DNA of 31,716 bases from Clostridiales bacterium (GCA_004555915.1 SFJM01000024.1:1-31716); one strand, 5' to 3'; shown: positions 22,513 to 31,109, numbered from the stretch's first letter. Program-made: numbers and translations. The notes: generated by a model not told the origin, from the letters alone.

Positions 22513-23553
22513 TTATTCAGCGGTCACCAGCTGGTGCAGCTGCTCCAGCGGAATGGGATGGATATTTGCCTTGCCCATCGGATGGACAAGGATAAAGTTG
22601 ATGCTGTCTGCCGCACGCTTTTTGTCATGCAGCATAGCGGTATAAATGTCCTCCATCGGATAGGGAAGCTTGGTGGGCAGACCATGTGCCTGACAGATGG
22701 AAGTGATCTGTTCCACCAGATCGGTTTCTCCCAGCTTTACAGCCAGTCTGGCAGCCTGTACCATGCCGATGGCAACTGCCTGACCATGGGACAGTTCGGT
22801 AAAATGACCAACCTTTTCCGCACCATGTCCAATGGTATGACCAAAGTTCAGGATCATGCGCAGACCGGTATCCCGTTCATCTGCCTGTACCACATCCCGC
22901 TTGATCTGGACACATTCATACACAATGCGTTCCATATTCTGTTTGAAATCCGATGCGGAAATCAGGTCGATGATTTCCGGATTGGAAATAAAACCATATT
23001 TGATGACCTCTGCCATGCCGTCATTGAAAATCGGTTCCGGCAGGGTGGTGAGGATATCGGTGTCAATCATAACCAGCTCCGGCTGATAGAAGGCACCAAC
23101 AAGATTTTTGCCCTGGGGCAGGTCAACGGCAGTTTTGCCGCCCACAGAGGAATCCACCTGTGCCAGCAGGGTAGTCGGAATCTGGCAGACATGAATGCCG
23201 CGCAGATAGGTTGCTGCTGCAAAGCCGGTGATATCGCCCACAACGCCGCCGCCCAGCGCAATGACCAGATCGGAGCGTGTGAGTTCCGCTTCACTGAAAT
23301 CTGCATACAGACCGGCAACGGTATCCAGATTTTTGTATTCCTCACCCGCCGGGATGACAGAAGAGGTGATATTCAGCGGGAATTCCGCACACAGCTGCTT
23401 TAAATACAGCGGCGCAACATTGGAATCGGTGACAACATGGATGCGGGTAGGCTTGAATTTTTCCGCCACATGTTTGGCTGTCTGAGAAAAGATGCCTGCA
23501 CCAATGTAAATATCGGATTTGGATGTGGCACCCTGAAGGGAAAGATGGTACAT
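22513..23553 (-). CDS. aroB: 3-dehydroquinate synthase
   Basis: A 346-residue NAD- and metal-dependent enzyme converting DAHP to 3-dehydroquinate. It shows IALGGGVVGDITGFAAA near 80-96, PTTLLAQVDSSVGGKTAVD, AEVIKYG, and the metal-binding GHTIGHGAE and LSHGQAVAIGM. Length is normal. GGAGG is 10 nt before the ATG; 18 bp separate it from aroF. Confidence 0.97.
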   Translation of the reverse strand: MYHLSLQGATSKSDIYIGAGIFSQTAKHVAEKFKPTRIHVVTDSNVAPLYLKQLCAEFPLNITSSVIPAGEEYKNLDTVAGLYADFSEAELTRSDLVIALGGGVVGDITGFAAATYLRGIHVCQIPTTLLAQVDSSVGGKTAVDLPQGKNLVGAFYQPELVMIDTDILTTLPEPIFNDGMAEVIKYGFISNPEIIDLISASDFKQNMERIVYECVQIKRDVVQADERDTGLRMILNFGHTIGHGAEKVGHFTELSHGQAVAIGMVQAARLAVKLGETDLVEQITSICQAHGLPTKLPYPMEDIYTAMLHDKKRAADSINFILVHPMGKANIHPIPLEQLHQLVTAE

Positions 23554-23571
23554 GATACACGTTCCTCCCGA

Positions 23572-24585
23572 TTAAATCTCACGGCCGATTGCGCCTGCAA
23601 CCGCGCGCAGCTTGCCCATGGTACGGGCAAAATGCTTGTAGGTCAGGGACTGGGCACCGTCAGACAGGGCATGAGCCGGGTCATTGTGCACTTCGATAAT
23701 CAGGCCGTCAGCACCTGCGGCGATAGCGGACATAGCCAGCGGTTCTACCATCCAGTAAATACCTGCCGCATGGGACGGGTCAACCACAACCGGCAGATGG
23801 CTCAGGCGCTTGAGTGCCGGTACTGCACTGATATCCAGTGTATTTCTGGTGTAGGTTTCATAGGTACGGATACCGCGCTCACACAGGATAACCTGCTCGT
23901 TGCCGCCAGCCATGATGTACTCAGCGGACATCAGGAATTCCTCCAGTGTGTTGGCGAAGCCGCGCTTGAGCAGTACCGGAGTATTGGTCTTACCCAATTC
24001 CTTCAGCAGCTCGAAGTTCTGCATGTTGCGGGCACCGACCTGGTAGCAGTCCACACGGCCCTCGAACAGCTCAATATGTGCCGGATTGGTAATTTCGGTA
24101 ACAATCGGCAGACCGGTCTTTTTCTTGGCCCTGCACAGCAGCTCCAGACCTTCCGCCTTCATGCCCTGGAAGGAGTAGGGAGAAGAACGGGGCTTCCATG
24201 CGCCGCCGCGCAGGATAGCAGCACCCTGACGCTGGACTTCTTCTGCAATTTCACAGATCTGCGGTTCGCTTTCCACTGAGCACGGACCTGCCATGACAAC
24301 CAGCTTATTGCCACCCACTTCAACGCCATCAATATTGACAACGGTATTATCCGGATGCATCTGGCGATTTGCCAGCTTGAATGGTTCCTGTACCTTCATG
24401 ACACGCTCAACCCAGTGGTTGAGCATCAGGGTATCCTTTTCCACCGCAGAGGTATCGCCAACCAGGCCGAGGATGGTGGTTTCCTCACCGACAATCGGAT
24501 TGACAGATACATTGTAATGTTCGATCCAGTGGGTCAGACGGGCAACCTCGTCCTGCGGGCAACCTTTTTTCAATACAACAATCAT
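23572..24585 (-). CDS. aroF: 3-deoxy-7-phosphoheptulonate (DAHP) synthase, type I beta
   Basis: A 337-residue enzyme for the first shikimate step (PEP + erythrose-4-phosphate). Residues about 1-70 form the ferredoxin-like regulatory domain of the I-beta group (MIVVLKKGCPQDEVARL). The barrel follows, with VVMAGPCSVES, ILRGGAWKPRSSPYSFQG, PVLLKRG, LCERGIRTYE and VVDPSHAAG. The ATG at 24585 has AAGGAG 9 nt upstream. A longer open frame would add 50 residues but runs through the T-box terminator, so I reject it. It is the first gene of the operon. Allosteric control through the N-terminal domain is known for the family; the effector cannot be read here. Confidence 0.96.
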   Translation of the reverse strand: MIVVLKKGCPQDEVARLTHWIEHYNVSVNPIVGEETTILGLVGDTSAVEKDTLMLNHWVERVMKVQEPFKLANRQMHPDNTVVNIDGVEVGGNKLVVMAGPCSVESEPQICEIAEEVQRQGAAILRGGAWKPRSSPYSFQGMKAEGLELLCRAKKKTGLPIVTEITNPAHIELFEGRVDCYQVGARNMQNFELLKELGKTNTPVLLKRGFANTLEEFLMSAEYIMAGGNEQVILCERGIRTYETYTRNTLDISAVPALKRLSHLPVVVDPSHAAGIYWMVEPLAMSAIAAGADGLIIEVHNDPAHALSDGAQSLTYKHFARTMGKLRAVAGAIGREI

Positions 24586-24643
24586 GAGTATAATCTCCTT
24601 GGAAAATAGATTTTCCCGGCTGAGTACACAGGAAAGCAAGCAT

Positions 24644-24935
24644 AAAAAAAGTCCTTCTTCCCGCAAAACAGGGACGAAAGACAAAACATTCCGTGGTACC
24701 ACCCAGATTCGGCACTTATGCCGCACTTTGTTCAAATACGGGGCCGGGAAGCCCGATATTCTAGCCTTGTAACGGGGGCAGCCGTTTGCACCTACTTGGA
24801 AATTCAGTACAAAAGCTCAGGAGGGAACTTCCATTCGTCCGATTCAAAGCAGGCTTTCAGTCACGGCATGCTCTCCCTGGTGAACCGATACGGATGTACT
24901 TTTCTCCGTCATCGCAATACTATTATAAAAAATCT
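24644..24935 (-). promoter_or_regulatory. T-box leader controlling the aro operon, probably phenylalanine-specific
   Basis: The leader holds Stem I with an AGTA loop-E strand, AGGGAGAG in the distal part, the T-box bulge GGGTGGTACCACG (complement of 24692-24704), and a terminator helix followed by seven T (24682-24644). In my fold the upper helix (CAT-CGT-TCGGTTC with its partner ending ACG-ATG) abuts AGTA, placing GAA-G-TTC next, so the specifier is TTC (Phe) at 24827-24825. An alternative register, GAA-TGG, would be Trp, but it does not fit the helix ends or the geometry of the neighbouring leucine T-box. Uncharged tRNA-Phe would then switch on the whole pathway. Confidence 0.9.
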
Positions 24936-24941
24936 TAACTT

Positions 24942-24971
24942 ATTATAATGCAAAAGGGGGTAAGATGTCAA
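24942..24971 (-). promoter_or_regulatory. Promoter of the aro operon
   Basis: On the minus strand TTGACA (24971-24966), an 18-bp spacer, then TATAAT (24947-24942). A second TATAAT at 24927-24922 has no -35. Start near 24935. Confidence 0.8.
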
Positions 24972-25004
24972 GAGAAATTTGTCACAGAAAAAGGAAACAG
25001 CGGT

Positions 25005-25034
25005 GAAGGAAACAGCGGTTCAGCTGTTTCCTTC
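25005..25034. other. 12-bp hairpin between the divergent aro and leu operons
   Basis: GAAGGAAACAGC and GCTGTTTCCTTC are perfect complements around a 6-nt loop; GGAAACAGCGG also occurs twice in direct orientation (24993 and 25008). No T-run follows on the plus strand. It lies upstream of both promoters, so it is in neither transcript; a binding site or a relic terminator is possible. Confidence 0.6.
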
Positions 25035-25155
25035 GATTTCTGATTTCAATTTCACAGCTTGTCATCAACTACAGTATACCACACCATAGAGGAAAAGCAT
25101 ACAGCATAAATATGTATGGTTTTACGAAAAACTCTGCAAAATTTCACGATTCTAC

Positions 25156-25184
25156 TTGACATGGAATAGAAATCATCCTATAAT
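25156..25184 (+). promoter_or_regulatory. Consensus promoter of the leu operon
   Basis: TTGACA (25156-25161) and TATAAT (25179-25184), with a 17-bp spacer: a perfect sigma-A consensus. The strength is sensible because control is exerted later by the T-box. Confidence 0.93.
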
Positions 25185-25190
25185 ATAGAA

Positions 25191-25490
25191 CAATATCTGA
25201 AATGTGATGAAGAGGTCAAGTAACTGCAAGCCGTCCTCAGAGAGCTGCCGTCTGGTGCAAGGCAGCGTCGTTCAGCAGCGAAACTCACCTTGGAACAGTC
25301 TGCTGAAACGGAGTTTTCTCCTGAGTAGGTTGGAACGGATGCCCACCGTTACAGGGGATACACATTGCTGGATGTGTTTGAGTGGTCGCTTTTCAGGGGA
25401 ATTGCGGCAATTAGAGTGGTACCGCGGAAGTATGCTTTCGTCTCTGTTTCCAAAGTTAGTTTGGCGAGATGAAGGCTTTTTTTATGCCCG
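25191..25490 (+). promoter_or_regulatory. Leucine T-box leader of the leu operon
   Basis: Stem I has AGTA, AGAGAGCTGCCGTCTGGTGC in the distal region, and GAAACTCA with specifier CTC (Leu) at 25284-25286. The T-box bulge AGAGTGGTACCGCGG is at 25413-25427. The terminator arms CTTTCGTCTC and GAGATGAAGG (25435-25476) are followed by seven T. Unpaired tRNA-Leu(GAG) would stabilise the antiterminator and allow leuA transcription when leucine is short. The specifier is not the codon read by the tRNA-Leu(CAA) at 7411. Confidence 0.95.
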
Positions 25491-25541
25491 TCACCGCTTG
25501 ATGAAAACCAGTAAATTTATTTTTTTACGGAGGATAGAGTC

Positions 25542-27056
25542 ATGTCAAGACAGATCAAAATTTTTGACACCACCCTGAGAGATGGTGAGCAGTCCCCCGG
25601 CTGCAGCATGAACCTCAGCGAAAAGATTGAAGTTGCACGTCAGCTGGAAACACTGGGTGTAGATATCATTGAAGCAGGCTTTGCCATTGCTTCCCCGGGT
25701 GATGCCGCTGCAATTTCTACTATCGCGCATACCATTAAGAATTCCACCGTATGCTCTCTGGCACGCTGCGTGGAGAAGGACATTGATACCGCATGGAGTG
25801 CAGTCAAGGATGCAGTTGATCCGCGTATCCATGTATTCCTGGCAACCTCCCCGATTCATATGGAGTATAAGCTCAAGATGACCCCGGAGCAGGTACTGGA
25901 CAGCGTACGTCATCATGTTACCTATACCAAGAAGTATCTGGATAATGTAGAATTCTCCGCAGAGGACGCAACCCGTTCTGATTGGGATTTCCTGTGCCGT
26001 GTTGTTGATGTAGCTATCAAGAGCGGTGCTACTACCATCAATATTCCGGATACCACCGGTTATCTGACTCCGGGTGAGTATGCAGAACTGATTCATTATA
26101 TCCGTGACCATGTAGAAGGCGTGGATAACATTATCCTGTCCTGCCATAACCACAATGACCTGGGTATGGGCGTTGCAAACTCCCTGGCAGGTATTGAAGC
26201 TGGTATCGGTCAGGTAGAATGCACCATCAATGGTATTGGCGAGCGTGCCGGCAATGCATCCCTGGAAGAAATCGTTATGGCACTCAAAACCCGTAAGGAT
26301 TACTTTGATGCAGAGACCCGTGTGGATTCCACCCAGATTTACCGTTCCAGCCGTATGATTCAGACCATTACCGGTGTTCCGGTCGCTCCGACCAAGCCGA
26401 TTATCGGTGCCAATGCCTTTGCACATGAGTCCGGTATCCATCAGCATGGTGTGCTGAATAACAAGAGCACCTATGAAATTATGACACCGGAATCTGTTGG
26501 TATTCCGCAGAATGCCATTGTGCTGGGCAAGCATTCCGGCCGTCATGCCTTTGAGGCACGCCTGAATGATCTGGGTTACACTCTCAGCAAGGAAAAGATT
26601 GACAAGGCCTTTGAAAAGTTCAAGGTACTGGCTGACAAGAAGAAGGTTATCAAGGATCGTGACCTGGAAGCACTGATCGGTGTGGTTCCGGTATCCGGTC
26701 CGGTTCGTTACAACCTCAAGCAGTATGTCATCAACAGCGGCAATACCATCAGCACCACTGCGGTTATCAAGATGACCAAGGGTGAGGAAGAATTTGAGCG
26801 CGCAGCACTGAGCGATGGTCCGATCAATGCATCGTTTGCAGCAATCAATAAGATCACTGGTCTGAGCATTGAACTGCAGGATTACCAGCTGCGTGCACTG
26901 ACCGATGGCCAGGACGCACAGAGTGAGGCAATTGTGAAGATGACCATCGGTGACAACAGCCATGACATCATTACCGGCCGCGGTATCTCTGTGGATATCG
27001 TAGAGGCATCCATTAAGGCGTATATCAACGGCATCAACAAGTATCTCAACGACTAA
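25542..27056 (+). CDS. leuA: 2-isopropylmalate synthase
   Basis: A 504-residue enzyme condensing acetyl-CoA and 2-ketoisovalerate, the committed step of leucine synthesis. The HMGL-like barrel has FDTTLRDGEQSPG at 8-20, the metal-site CHNHNDLGMGVANSLAG, and NGIGERAGNASLEE. After a linker comes the LeuA dimer regulatory domain (about 370-500), the usual site of leucine feedback inhibition, so the protein is the full-length regulated form. GGAGG is about 8 nt before the ATG. A hairpin follows the stop codon, before leuC. Confidence 0.97.
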   Translation: MSRQIKIFDTTLRDGEQSPGCSMNLSEKIEVARQLETLGVDIIEAGFAIASPGDAAAISTIAHTIKNSTVCSLARCVEKDIDTAWSAVKDAVDPRIHVFLATSPIHMEYKLKMTPEQVLDSVRHHVTYTKKYLDNVEFSAEDATRSDWDFLCRVVDVAIKSGATTINIPDTTGYLTPGEYAELIHYIRDHVEGVDNIILSCHNHNDLGMGVANSLAGIEAGIGQVECTINGIGERAGNASLEEIVMALKTRKDYFDAETRVDSTQIYRSSRMIQTITGVPVAPTKPIIGANAFAHESGIHQHGVLNNKSTYEIMTPESVGIPQNAIVLGKHSGRHAFEARLNDLGYTLSKEKIDKAFEKFKVLADKKKVIKDRDLEALIGVVPVSGPVRYNLKQYVINSGNTISTTAVIKMTKGEEEFERAALSDGPINASFAAINKITGLSIELQDYQLRALTDGQDAQSEAIVKMTIGDNSHDIITGRGISVDIVEASIKAYINGINKYLND

Positions 27057-27065
27057 TGGAAAAAC

Positions 27066-27103
27066 AAAACTCTGCCTGCATCGTTGTATACAGGCAGAGT
27101 TTT
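27066..27103 (+). terminator. Inter-cistronic hairpin between leuA and leuC
   Basis: AAAACTCTGCCTG and CAGGCAGAGTTTT form a perfect 13-bp stem with a 12-nt loop, starting 10 bp after the leuA stop. Only four T, all in the stem, follow the G/C part, so this is a leaky terminator or an RNA-stability element that could set leuA above leuCDB. Confidence 0.7.
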
Positions 27104-27131
27104 ATACAGACATAGAGGAGGCAAACCACCT

Positions 27132-28397
27132 ATGGCAATGACCATGACACAGAAGATTCTCGCAAGCCATGCGGGACTCGACAGCGTAACAGCAGGCCAG
27201 TTGATTGAAGCAAATCTGGATCTGACACTGGCAAATGATATTACCGGCCCGGTAGCGATCCGTGAGATGGAAAAGGCTGGTTTTGAGCACGTATTTGATA
27301 AGAATAAAATTGCACTGGTTATGGACCACTTTGCACCGAACAAGGACATTAAGTCTGCGGAGCAGTGCCTGACCTGCCGTAATTTCGCAGGCAAGCATGA
27401 GGTTGTGAATTTCTTTGATGTAGGCCAGATGGGTATTGAGCATGCCCTTTTGCCGGAACAGGGTCTGGTAGGTCCGGGCGAACTGATTATCGGTGCGGAT
27501 TCCCATACCTGTACCTATGGTGCACTGGGCGCATTCTCCACCGGTGTAGGCTCTACTGACCTGGCAGCTGGTATGGCAACCGGCAAGGCATGGTTCCGTG
27601 TACCGTCTGCCATTAAGTTTAACCTGACCGGCTCCCTGCCGAAGTATGTTTCCGGTAAGGATGTCATCCTGCATATCATCGGTAAAATCGGTGTAGACGG
27701 TGCGCTGTACCGTTCCATGGAATTTACCGGCGAAGGTGTTGCATCCCTGTCCATGGATGACCGTTTCACCATCTGCAACATGGCAATTGAGGCAGGTGCA
27801 AAGAATGGTATCTTCCCGGTGGATGACAAGACCCGTGCTTACATCAAGGGCCGTGTGAACCGTGAAGTTACCGAATTTGCTGCAGATGCAGATGCAGTAT
27901 ATGATGAAGAATATACCATCAATCTGTCTGAGCTGCGTCCGACGGTTGCCTGCCCGCATCTGCCGGAGAACACCAAGACCGTGGATGAGCTGGGTAAGAT
28001 TGAAATTCAGCAGTCTGTCATTGGTTCCTGCACCAATGGCCGTATTCAGGATATGCGTGACGCCGCTGCCATCCTCAAGGGAAGAAAGGTCAAGAAGAAT
28101 GTCCGCACCATTGTGATCCCGGCAACACAGACCATTTATCTGCAGTGCATTGAGGAAGGTCTGGCAAAGATCTTTGTGGAAGCCGGCGCAATTCTGTCCA
28201 CACCGACCTGTGGTCCGTGCCTGGGCGGTCATATGGGCATCCTGGCACATGATGAAAAGGCTGTTTCCACCACCAACCGTAACTTTGTCGGTCGTATGGG
28301 TCATGTTTCTTCTGAAATTTATCTGGCAAACCCGGCGGTTGCTGCAGCATCTGCAGTTGCCGGTTATATCATTGACCCGGCTGAGCTGGAAGACTAA
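27132..28397 (+). CDS. leuC: 3-isopropylmalate dehydratase, large subunit
   Basis: A 421-residue aconitase-family subunit that isomerises 2- to 3-isopropylmalate with LeuD. The 4Fe-4S ligands are in IGSCTNGR and TPTCGPCLGGHMG. Other family blocks are DHFAPNKDIKSAEQC and IGADSHTCTYGALGAFSTGV. At about 420 residues it belongs to the shorter HacA/LeuC2-like group rather than the 466-residue enterobacterial type. I chose ATG at 27132 because AGGAGG lies 10 nt upstream; ATGs at 27138 and 27144 are possible. leuD follows after 15 bp. Confidence 0.96.
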   Translation: MAMTMTQKILASHAGLDSVTAGQLIEANLDLTLANDITGPVAIREMEKAGFEHVFDKNKIALVMDHFAPNKDIKSAEQCLTCRNFAGKHEVVNFFDVGQMGIEHALLPEQGLVGPGELIIGADSHTCTYGALGAFSTGVGSTDLAAGMATGKAWFRVPSAIKFNLTGSLPKYVSGKDVILHIIGKIGVDGALYRSMEFTGEGVASLSMDDRFTICNMAIEAGAKNGIFPVDDKTRAYIKGRVNREVTEFAADADAVYDEEYTINLSELRPTVACPHLPENTKTVDELGKIEIQQSVIGSCTNGRIQDMRDAAAILKGRKVKKNVRTIVIPATQTIYLQCIEEGLAKIFVEAGAILSTPTCGPCLGGHMGILAHDEKAVSTTNRNFVGRMGHVSSEIYLANPAVAAASAVAGYIIDPAELED

Positions 28398-28412
28398 GGA
28401 GGTATATGCATC

Positions 28413-28910
28413 ATGAAGGCAAGAGGTTCTGTTTTTAAATATGGCGATAACGTAGATACAGACGTTATCATTCCGGCTCGTTACCTGAACATTGCGGATC
28501 CGGTGGAGCTGGCAACACACTGCATGGAAGATATCGACACCGAATTTGTCAAGAATGTAAAGAAGGGCGATATCATGGTAGCAACCAAGAACTTTGGCTG
28601 TGGTTCCTCCCGTGAGCATGCACCGCAGGTCATCCGTGACAATGGTATTTCCTGTGTCATTGCATCTTCCTTTGCCCGTATTTTCTATCGTTCCTCCATC
28701 AACATCGGCCTGCCGATCATGGAGAGCGAGGCTGCTGCCAATGCTATCAGCGCAGGCGATGAGGTTGAGGTCGATTTTGATACCGGCCTGATTACCGATA
28801 TCACCACCGGCGAGACATTCCAGGCAGCTGCATTCCCGCCGTTCCTGCAGAATATCATCTCTGCCGGCGGTCTGCTCAAGAGCCTGAAGGAAAGAGAGGA
28901 TAACAAGTAA
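28413..28910 (+). CDS. leuD: 3-isopropylmalate dehydratase, small subunit
   Basis: A 165-residue swivelling-domain subunit that forms the isomerase with LeuC. It has YGDNVDTDVIIPARYL near the start and NFGCGSSREHAPQVI, the substrate-binding loop. The short length matches the LeuC2-type partner. AAGGAGG is 10 nt before the ATG. Its stop overlaps the leuB start by one base (TAATG). Confidence 0.97.
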   Translation: MKARGSVFKYGDNVDTDVIIPARYLNIADPVELATHCMEDIDTEFVKNVKKGDIMVATKNFGCGSSREHAPQVIRDNGISCVIASSFARIFYRSSINIGLPIMESEAAANAISAGDEVEVDFDTGLITDITTGETFQAAAFPPFLQNIISAGGLLKSLKEREDNK

Positions 28911-29986
28911 TGCAGTACAATATTGCGGTCATTAAGGGTGACGGCATCGGTCCGGAAATTGTCACCGAGGCAATGAAGGCACTGGATGTTGTCGGCGAAA
29001 AGTTTGGTCATACCTTTAACTATACAGAATGCTATGCAGGCGGCAATGCCATTGATAAGTTTGGCATTCCGCTGCCCCAGGAAACACTGGATGTCTGCAA
29101 GGCTTCCGATTCCGTTCTGCTGGGTGCAGTAGGCGGTCCGAAGTGGGACAGTGTTCCGTCGGATAAGCGTCCGGAGCGTGCACTGCTGGGTCTGCGTTCC
29201 AACCTGGGTCTGTTTGTCAACCTGCGTCCGGCACAGATGCATGCGGCACTGGCAGATGCATGCCCGATTAAGGAAGAGATCATCGGTGACGGTTTTGATA
29301 TTCTGGTTTGCCGTGAACTGACCGGTGATGTTTACTTCGGTAAGCGTGGCCGCCGTGAGAGCGAGCTGGGGGAAACCGGCTGGGATGATATGAACTATTC
29401 TGTTACCGAGGTAGAACGTATCGGCCGCCGTGGTTTCGATATGGCAATGAAGCGCGGCAAGAAGCTGGTTTCTGTGGATAAGGCAAATGTTCTGGAAACC
29501 TCCCGCGTATGGCGTGAGACCATGCACAAGCTGCGTGAGGAATATCCGGAGGTTGAATATCAGGATATGTATGTGGACAATGCTGCCATGCAGCTGGTTC
29601 GCAATCCGGGACAGTTTGATGTCATTGTGACCGGCAACCTGTTCGGTGACATCCTGTCCGATGAAGCAAGCATGATTACCGGTTCCATCGGTATGCTGCC
29701 GTCCGCTTCCATCGGTGAAACCAAGCTGGGCATGTATGAGCCGATTCACGGTTCCGCACCGGATATTGCAGGCAAGGGCATTGCAAACCCGATTGCAACC
29801 ATCCTGTCCTGTGCAATGATGCTGCGTTACTCCTTCGGTCTGGGCGAAGAAGCTGACTGCATTGAAGCAGCAGTGGAGAAGGCCCTGAATGACGGCCATC
29901 GTACCGCAGACATTGCAAAGCCGGGTGAGAAGGTTCTGTCCACCTCTGAGATGGGTGCGATTGTCTGCGCAAATATCAAGGGCTGA
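28910..29986 (+). CDS. leuB: 3-isopropylmalate dehydrogenase
   Basis: A 358-residue NAD-dependent oxidative decarboxylase giving 2-ketoisocaproate. It shows IKGDGIGPEIV at 8-18, LLGLRSNLGLFVNLRP with the substrate arginines, DNAAMQLV, NLFGDILSDEASMI with the Mg2+ aspartates, and HGSAPDIAGKGIANP, the NAD-specificity region. Full length. It is translationally coupled to leuD. The final transaminase step must be encoded elsewhere; the aminotransferase at 10003 is not linked to this operon. Confidence 0.97.
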   Translation: MQYNIAVIKGDGIGPEIVTEAMKALDVVGEKFGHTFNYTECYAGGNAIDKFGIPLPQETLDVCKASDSVLLGAVGGPKWDSVPSDKRPERALLGLRSNLGLFVNLRPAQMHAALADACPIKEEIIGDGFDILVCRELTGDVYFGKRGRRESELGETGWDDMNYSVTEVERIGRRGFDMAMKRGKKLVSVDKANVLETSRVWRETMHKLREEYPEVEYQDMYVDNAAMQLVRNPGQFDVIVTGNLFGDILSDEASMITGSIGMLPSASIGETKLGMYEPIHGSAPDIAGKGIANPIATILSCAMMLRYSFGLGEEADCIEAAVEKALNDGHRTADIAKPGEKVLSTSEMGAIVCANIKG

Positions 29987-30007
29987 TTTGAAAAAAGCAT
30001 AAAAGAT

Positions 30008-30047
30008 AAGACGGGCTGTCATGTGTGAAGTGATAGCTCGTCTTTTG
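30008..30047. terminator. Terminator after the leu operon
   Basis: AAGACGGGCT and AGCTCGTCTT pair with one wobble around a 17-nt loop, followed by a short T-run (TTTT). It lies between the convergent leuB and HD-Nudix genes and may serve both; on the minus strand AAGACGAGCT...AGCCCGTCTT also ends in a short T-run. Confidence 0.75.
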
Positions 30048-30072
30048 TATATTGTATTAAGTTTTACAATGC

Positions 30073-30882
30073 TCATGCATAACTTTTTTTGATTTCTTTT
30101 AAAATCTCTACATCTGCCGGACAGAACTGATACGGGTCGATTTCCGCCGGTGTAATCCACCGAATATCGTTATGCTCCAGCTTTTTCGGTGTGCCCTCCA
30201 GAATTCTGGCATGGAACAGCGTGAGATGAACTGTCAGGTCAGGATAGTTGTGCGCTACTTCCATGAATACCTCGTTCACAGTGATGGTAACATCCAGCTC
30301 CTCCTGGCATTCGCGGATCAATGCCTGTTCCCTGGTTTCACCAGGCTCCACCTTGCCGCCCACAAATTCCCACAGCAACCCGCGAGCCTTATGTGCAGGC
30401 CGCTGGCAGATCATAAATCTGTCCTCATTCCAGATGAGAGCGGCGACAACCTCCGTGGTTTTCAGGATTTGGATTGCTTTCTGATATTTTTCCCGTCTCT
30501 GCAAATCCATTTCTGTCACGGTATCCAGACGGGACAGGTCACTGTTGTGGGTAAGATCAGCCAGTTTCACGGCAACAGCGATAGGATTATCCCGCAACCC
30601 GCGGATATAATCCAAATAAGGGACAGAGGGATCATGTGTCAGGCGGCGTACGGCTTCAATTGCATCGGCCGGAAATCCTTCCGCCTGTAAATCCGCAATG
30701 GTAAGGCTGGTATCCTCCACAGTATCATGCAGAAGAGCGGCAATGGTGGTAACTTCCTCCGTCATCTGTTCCGCAAGATGCAGCGGATGATGGATATAGG
30801 GCAGACCTGCTTTATCAGTCTGGCCATGATGTGCCTGATATGCCAGCTGCATGGCGCGTTTGGTTTGTGCTGTATAAATCAT
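30073..30882 (-). CDS. HD-domain (RelA/SpoT-type) and Nudix hydrolase fusion
   Basis: A 269-residue protein. Residues about 1-140 are an HD phosphohydrolase of the RelA/SpoT/MESH1 kind: IHHPLHLA at 30-37, LLHDTVEDT at 50-58 (H52, D53, E56, D57) and KLADLTHN at 106-113 (D109, N113). Residues about 143-269 are a MutT-like Nudix domain with the box G176-x5-E182-x7-R190-E191-x2-E194-E195. It could clean two nucleotide classes, for example (p)ppGpp-like and oxidised dNTPs, but substrates are unknown. The ATG at 30882 has GAGGT 7 nt upstream; an ATG 24 bp further up lacks one. It stands alone under its own promoter. Confidence 0.88.
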   Translation of the reverse strand: MIYTAQTKRAMQLAYQAHHGQTDKAGLPYIHHPLHLAEQMTEEVTTIAALLHDTVEDTSLTIADLQAEGFPADAIEAVRRLTHDPSVPYLDYIRGLRDNPIAVAVKLADLTHNSDLSRLDTVTEMDLQRREKYQKAIQILKTTEVVAALIWNEDRFMICQRPAHKARGLLWEFVGGKVEPGETREQALIRECQEELDVTITVNEVFMEVAHNYPDLTVHLTLFHARILEGTPKKLEHNDIRWITPAEIDPYQFCPADVEILKEIKKSYA

Positions 30883-30925
30883 AAAAAGTACCTCATCAAA
30901 TCGCATTGCTTTAAAAACCAGTTTT

Positions 30926-30954
30926 ATTGTAGCTCAGACAACAGATTTTTTCAA
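30926..30954 (-). promoter_or_regulatory. Promoter of the HD-Nudix gene
   Basis: On the minus strand TTGAAA (30954-30949), a 17-bp spacer, then TACAAT (30931-30926), about 44 bp before the start codon. Confidence 0.8.
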
Positions 30955-30974
30955 TGCGCTTTAAGGAGGAAGAA

Positions 30975-31013
30975 AAAAGAAACCAGCAGGCAGGTAAAGA
31001 GCTGGTTTCTTTT
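30975..31013. terminator. Bidirectional hairpin between the HD-Nudix and AraC genes
   Basis: AAAAGAAACCAGC and GCTGGTTTCTTTT form a 13-bp stem with a 13-nt loop and T-runs on both strands (longer on the minus strand). It separates the two divergent genes. On the minus strand an extended -10 (TGTTATAAT, 31060-31053) lies upstream, so a short minus transcript could end here. Confidence 0.6.
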
Positions 31014-31079
31014 ATGAAGAGAGAAAGTAGATGCAATTCATTGTTTGTACGAATTATAACACAGGATTGGCGGGAAAAC

Positions 31080-31109
31080 TTGTAATATATCGGAGAATTA
31101 TGGTACAAT
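31080..31109 (+). promoter_or_regulatory. Promoter of the AraC-type gene
   Basis: TTGTAA (31080-31085), an 18-bp spacer, then TACAAT (31104-31109) preceded by TGG, an extended -10. The start codon is 37 bp further on. Confidence 0.75.

Noticed and set aside
23572..24735. Longer aroF start at 24735 adding 50 residues
   Set aside because: The extension translates the T-box terminator and has no ribosome binding site; AAGGAG is 9 nt before the ATG at 24585.
24825..24836. TGG (Trp) as the specifier of the aro T-box
   Set aside because: GAA-TGG-A looks acceptable as a string, but the three bases ATG just before the second GAA pair with CAT next to AGTA. This moves the specifier loop to GAA-G-TTC. 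It remains the main alternative.
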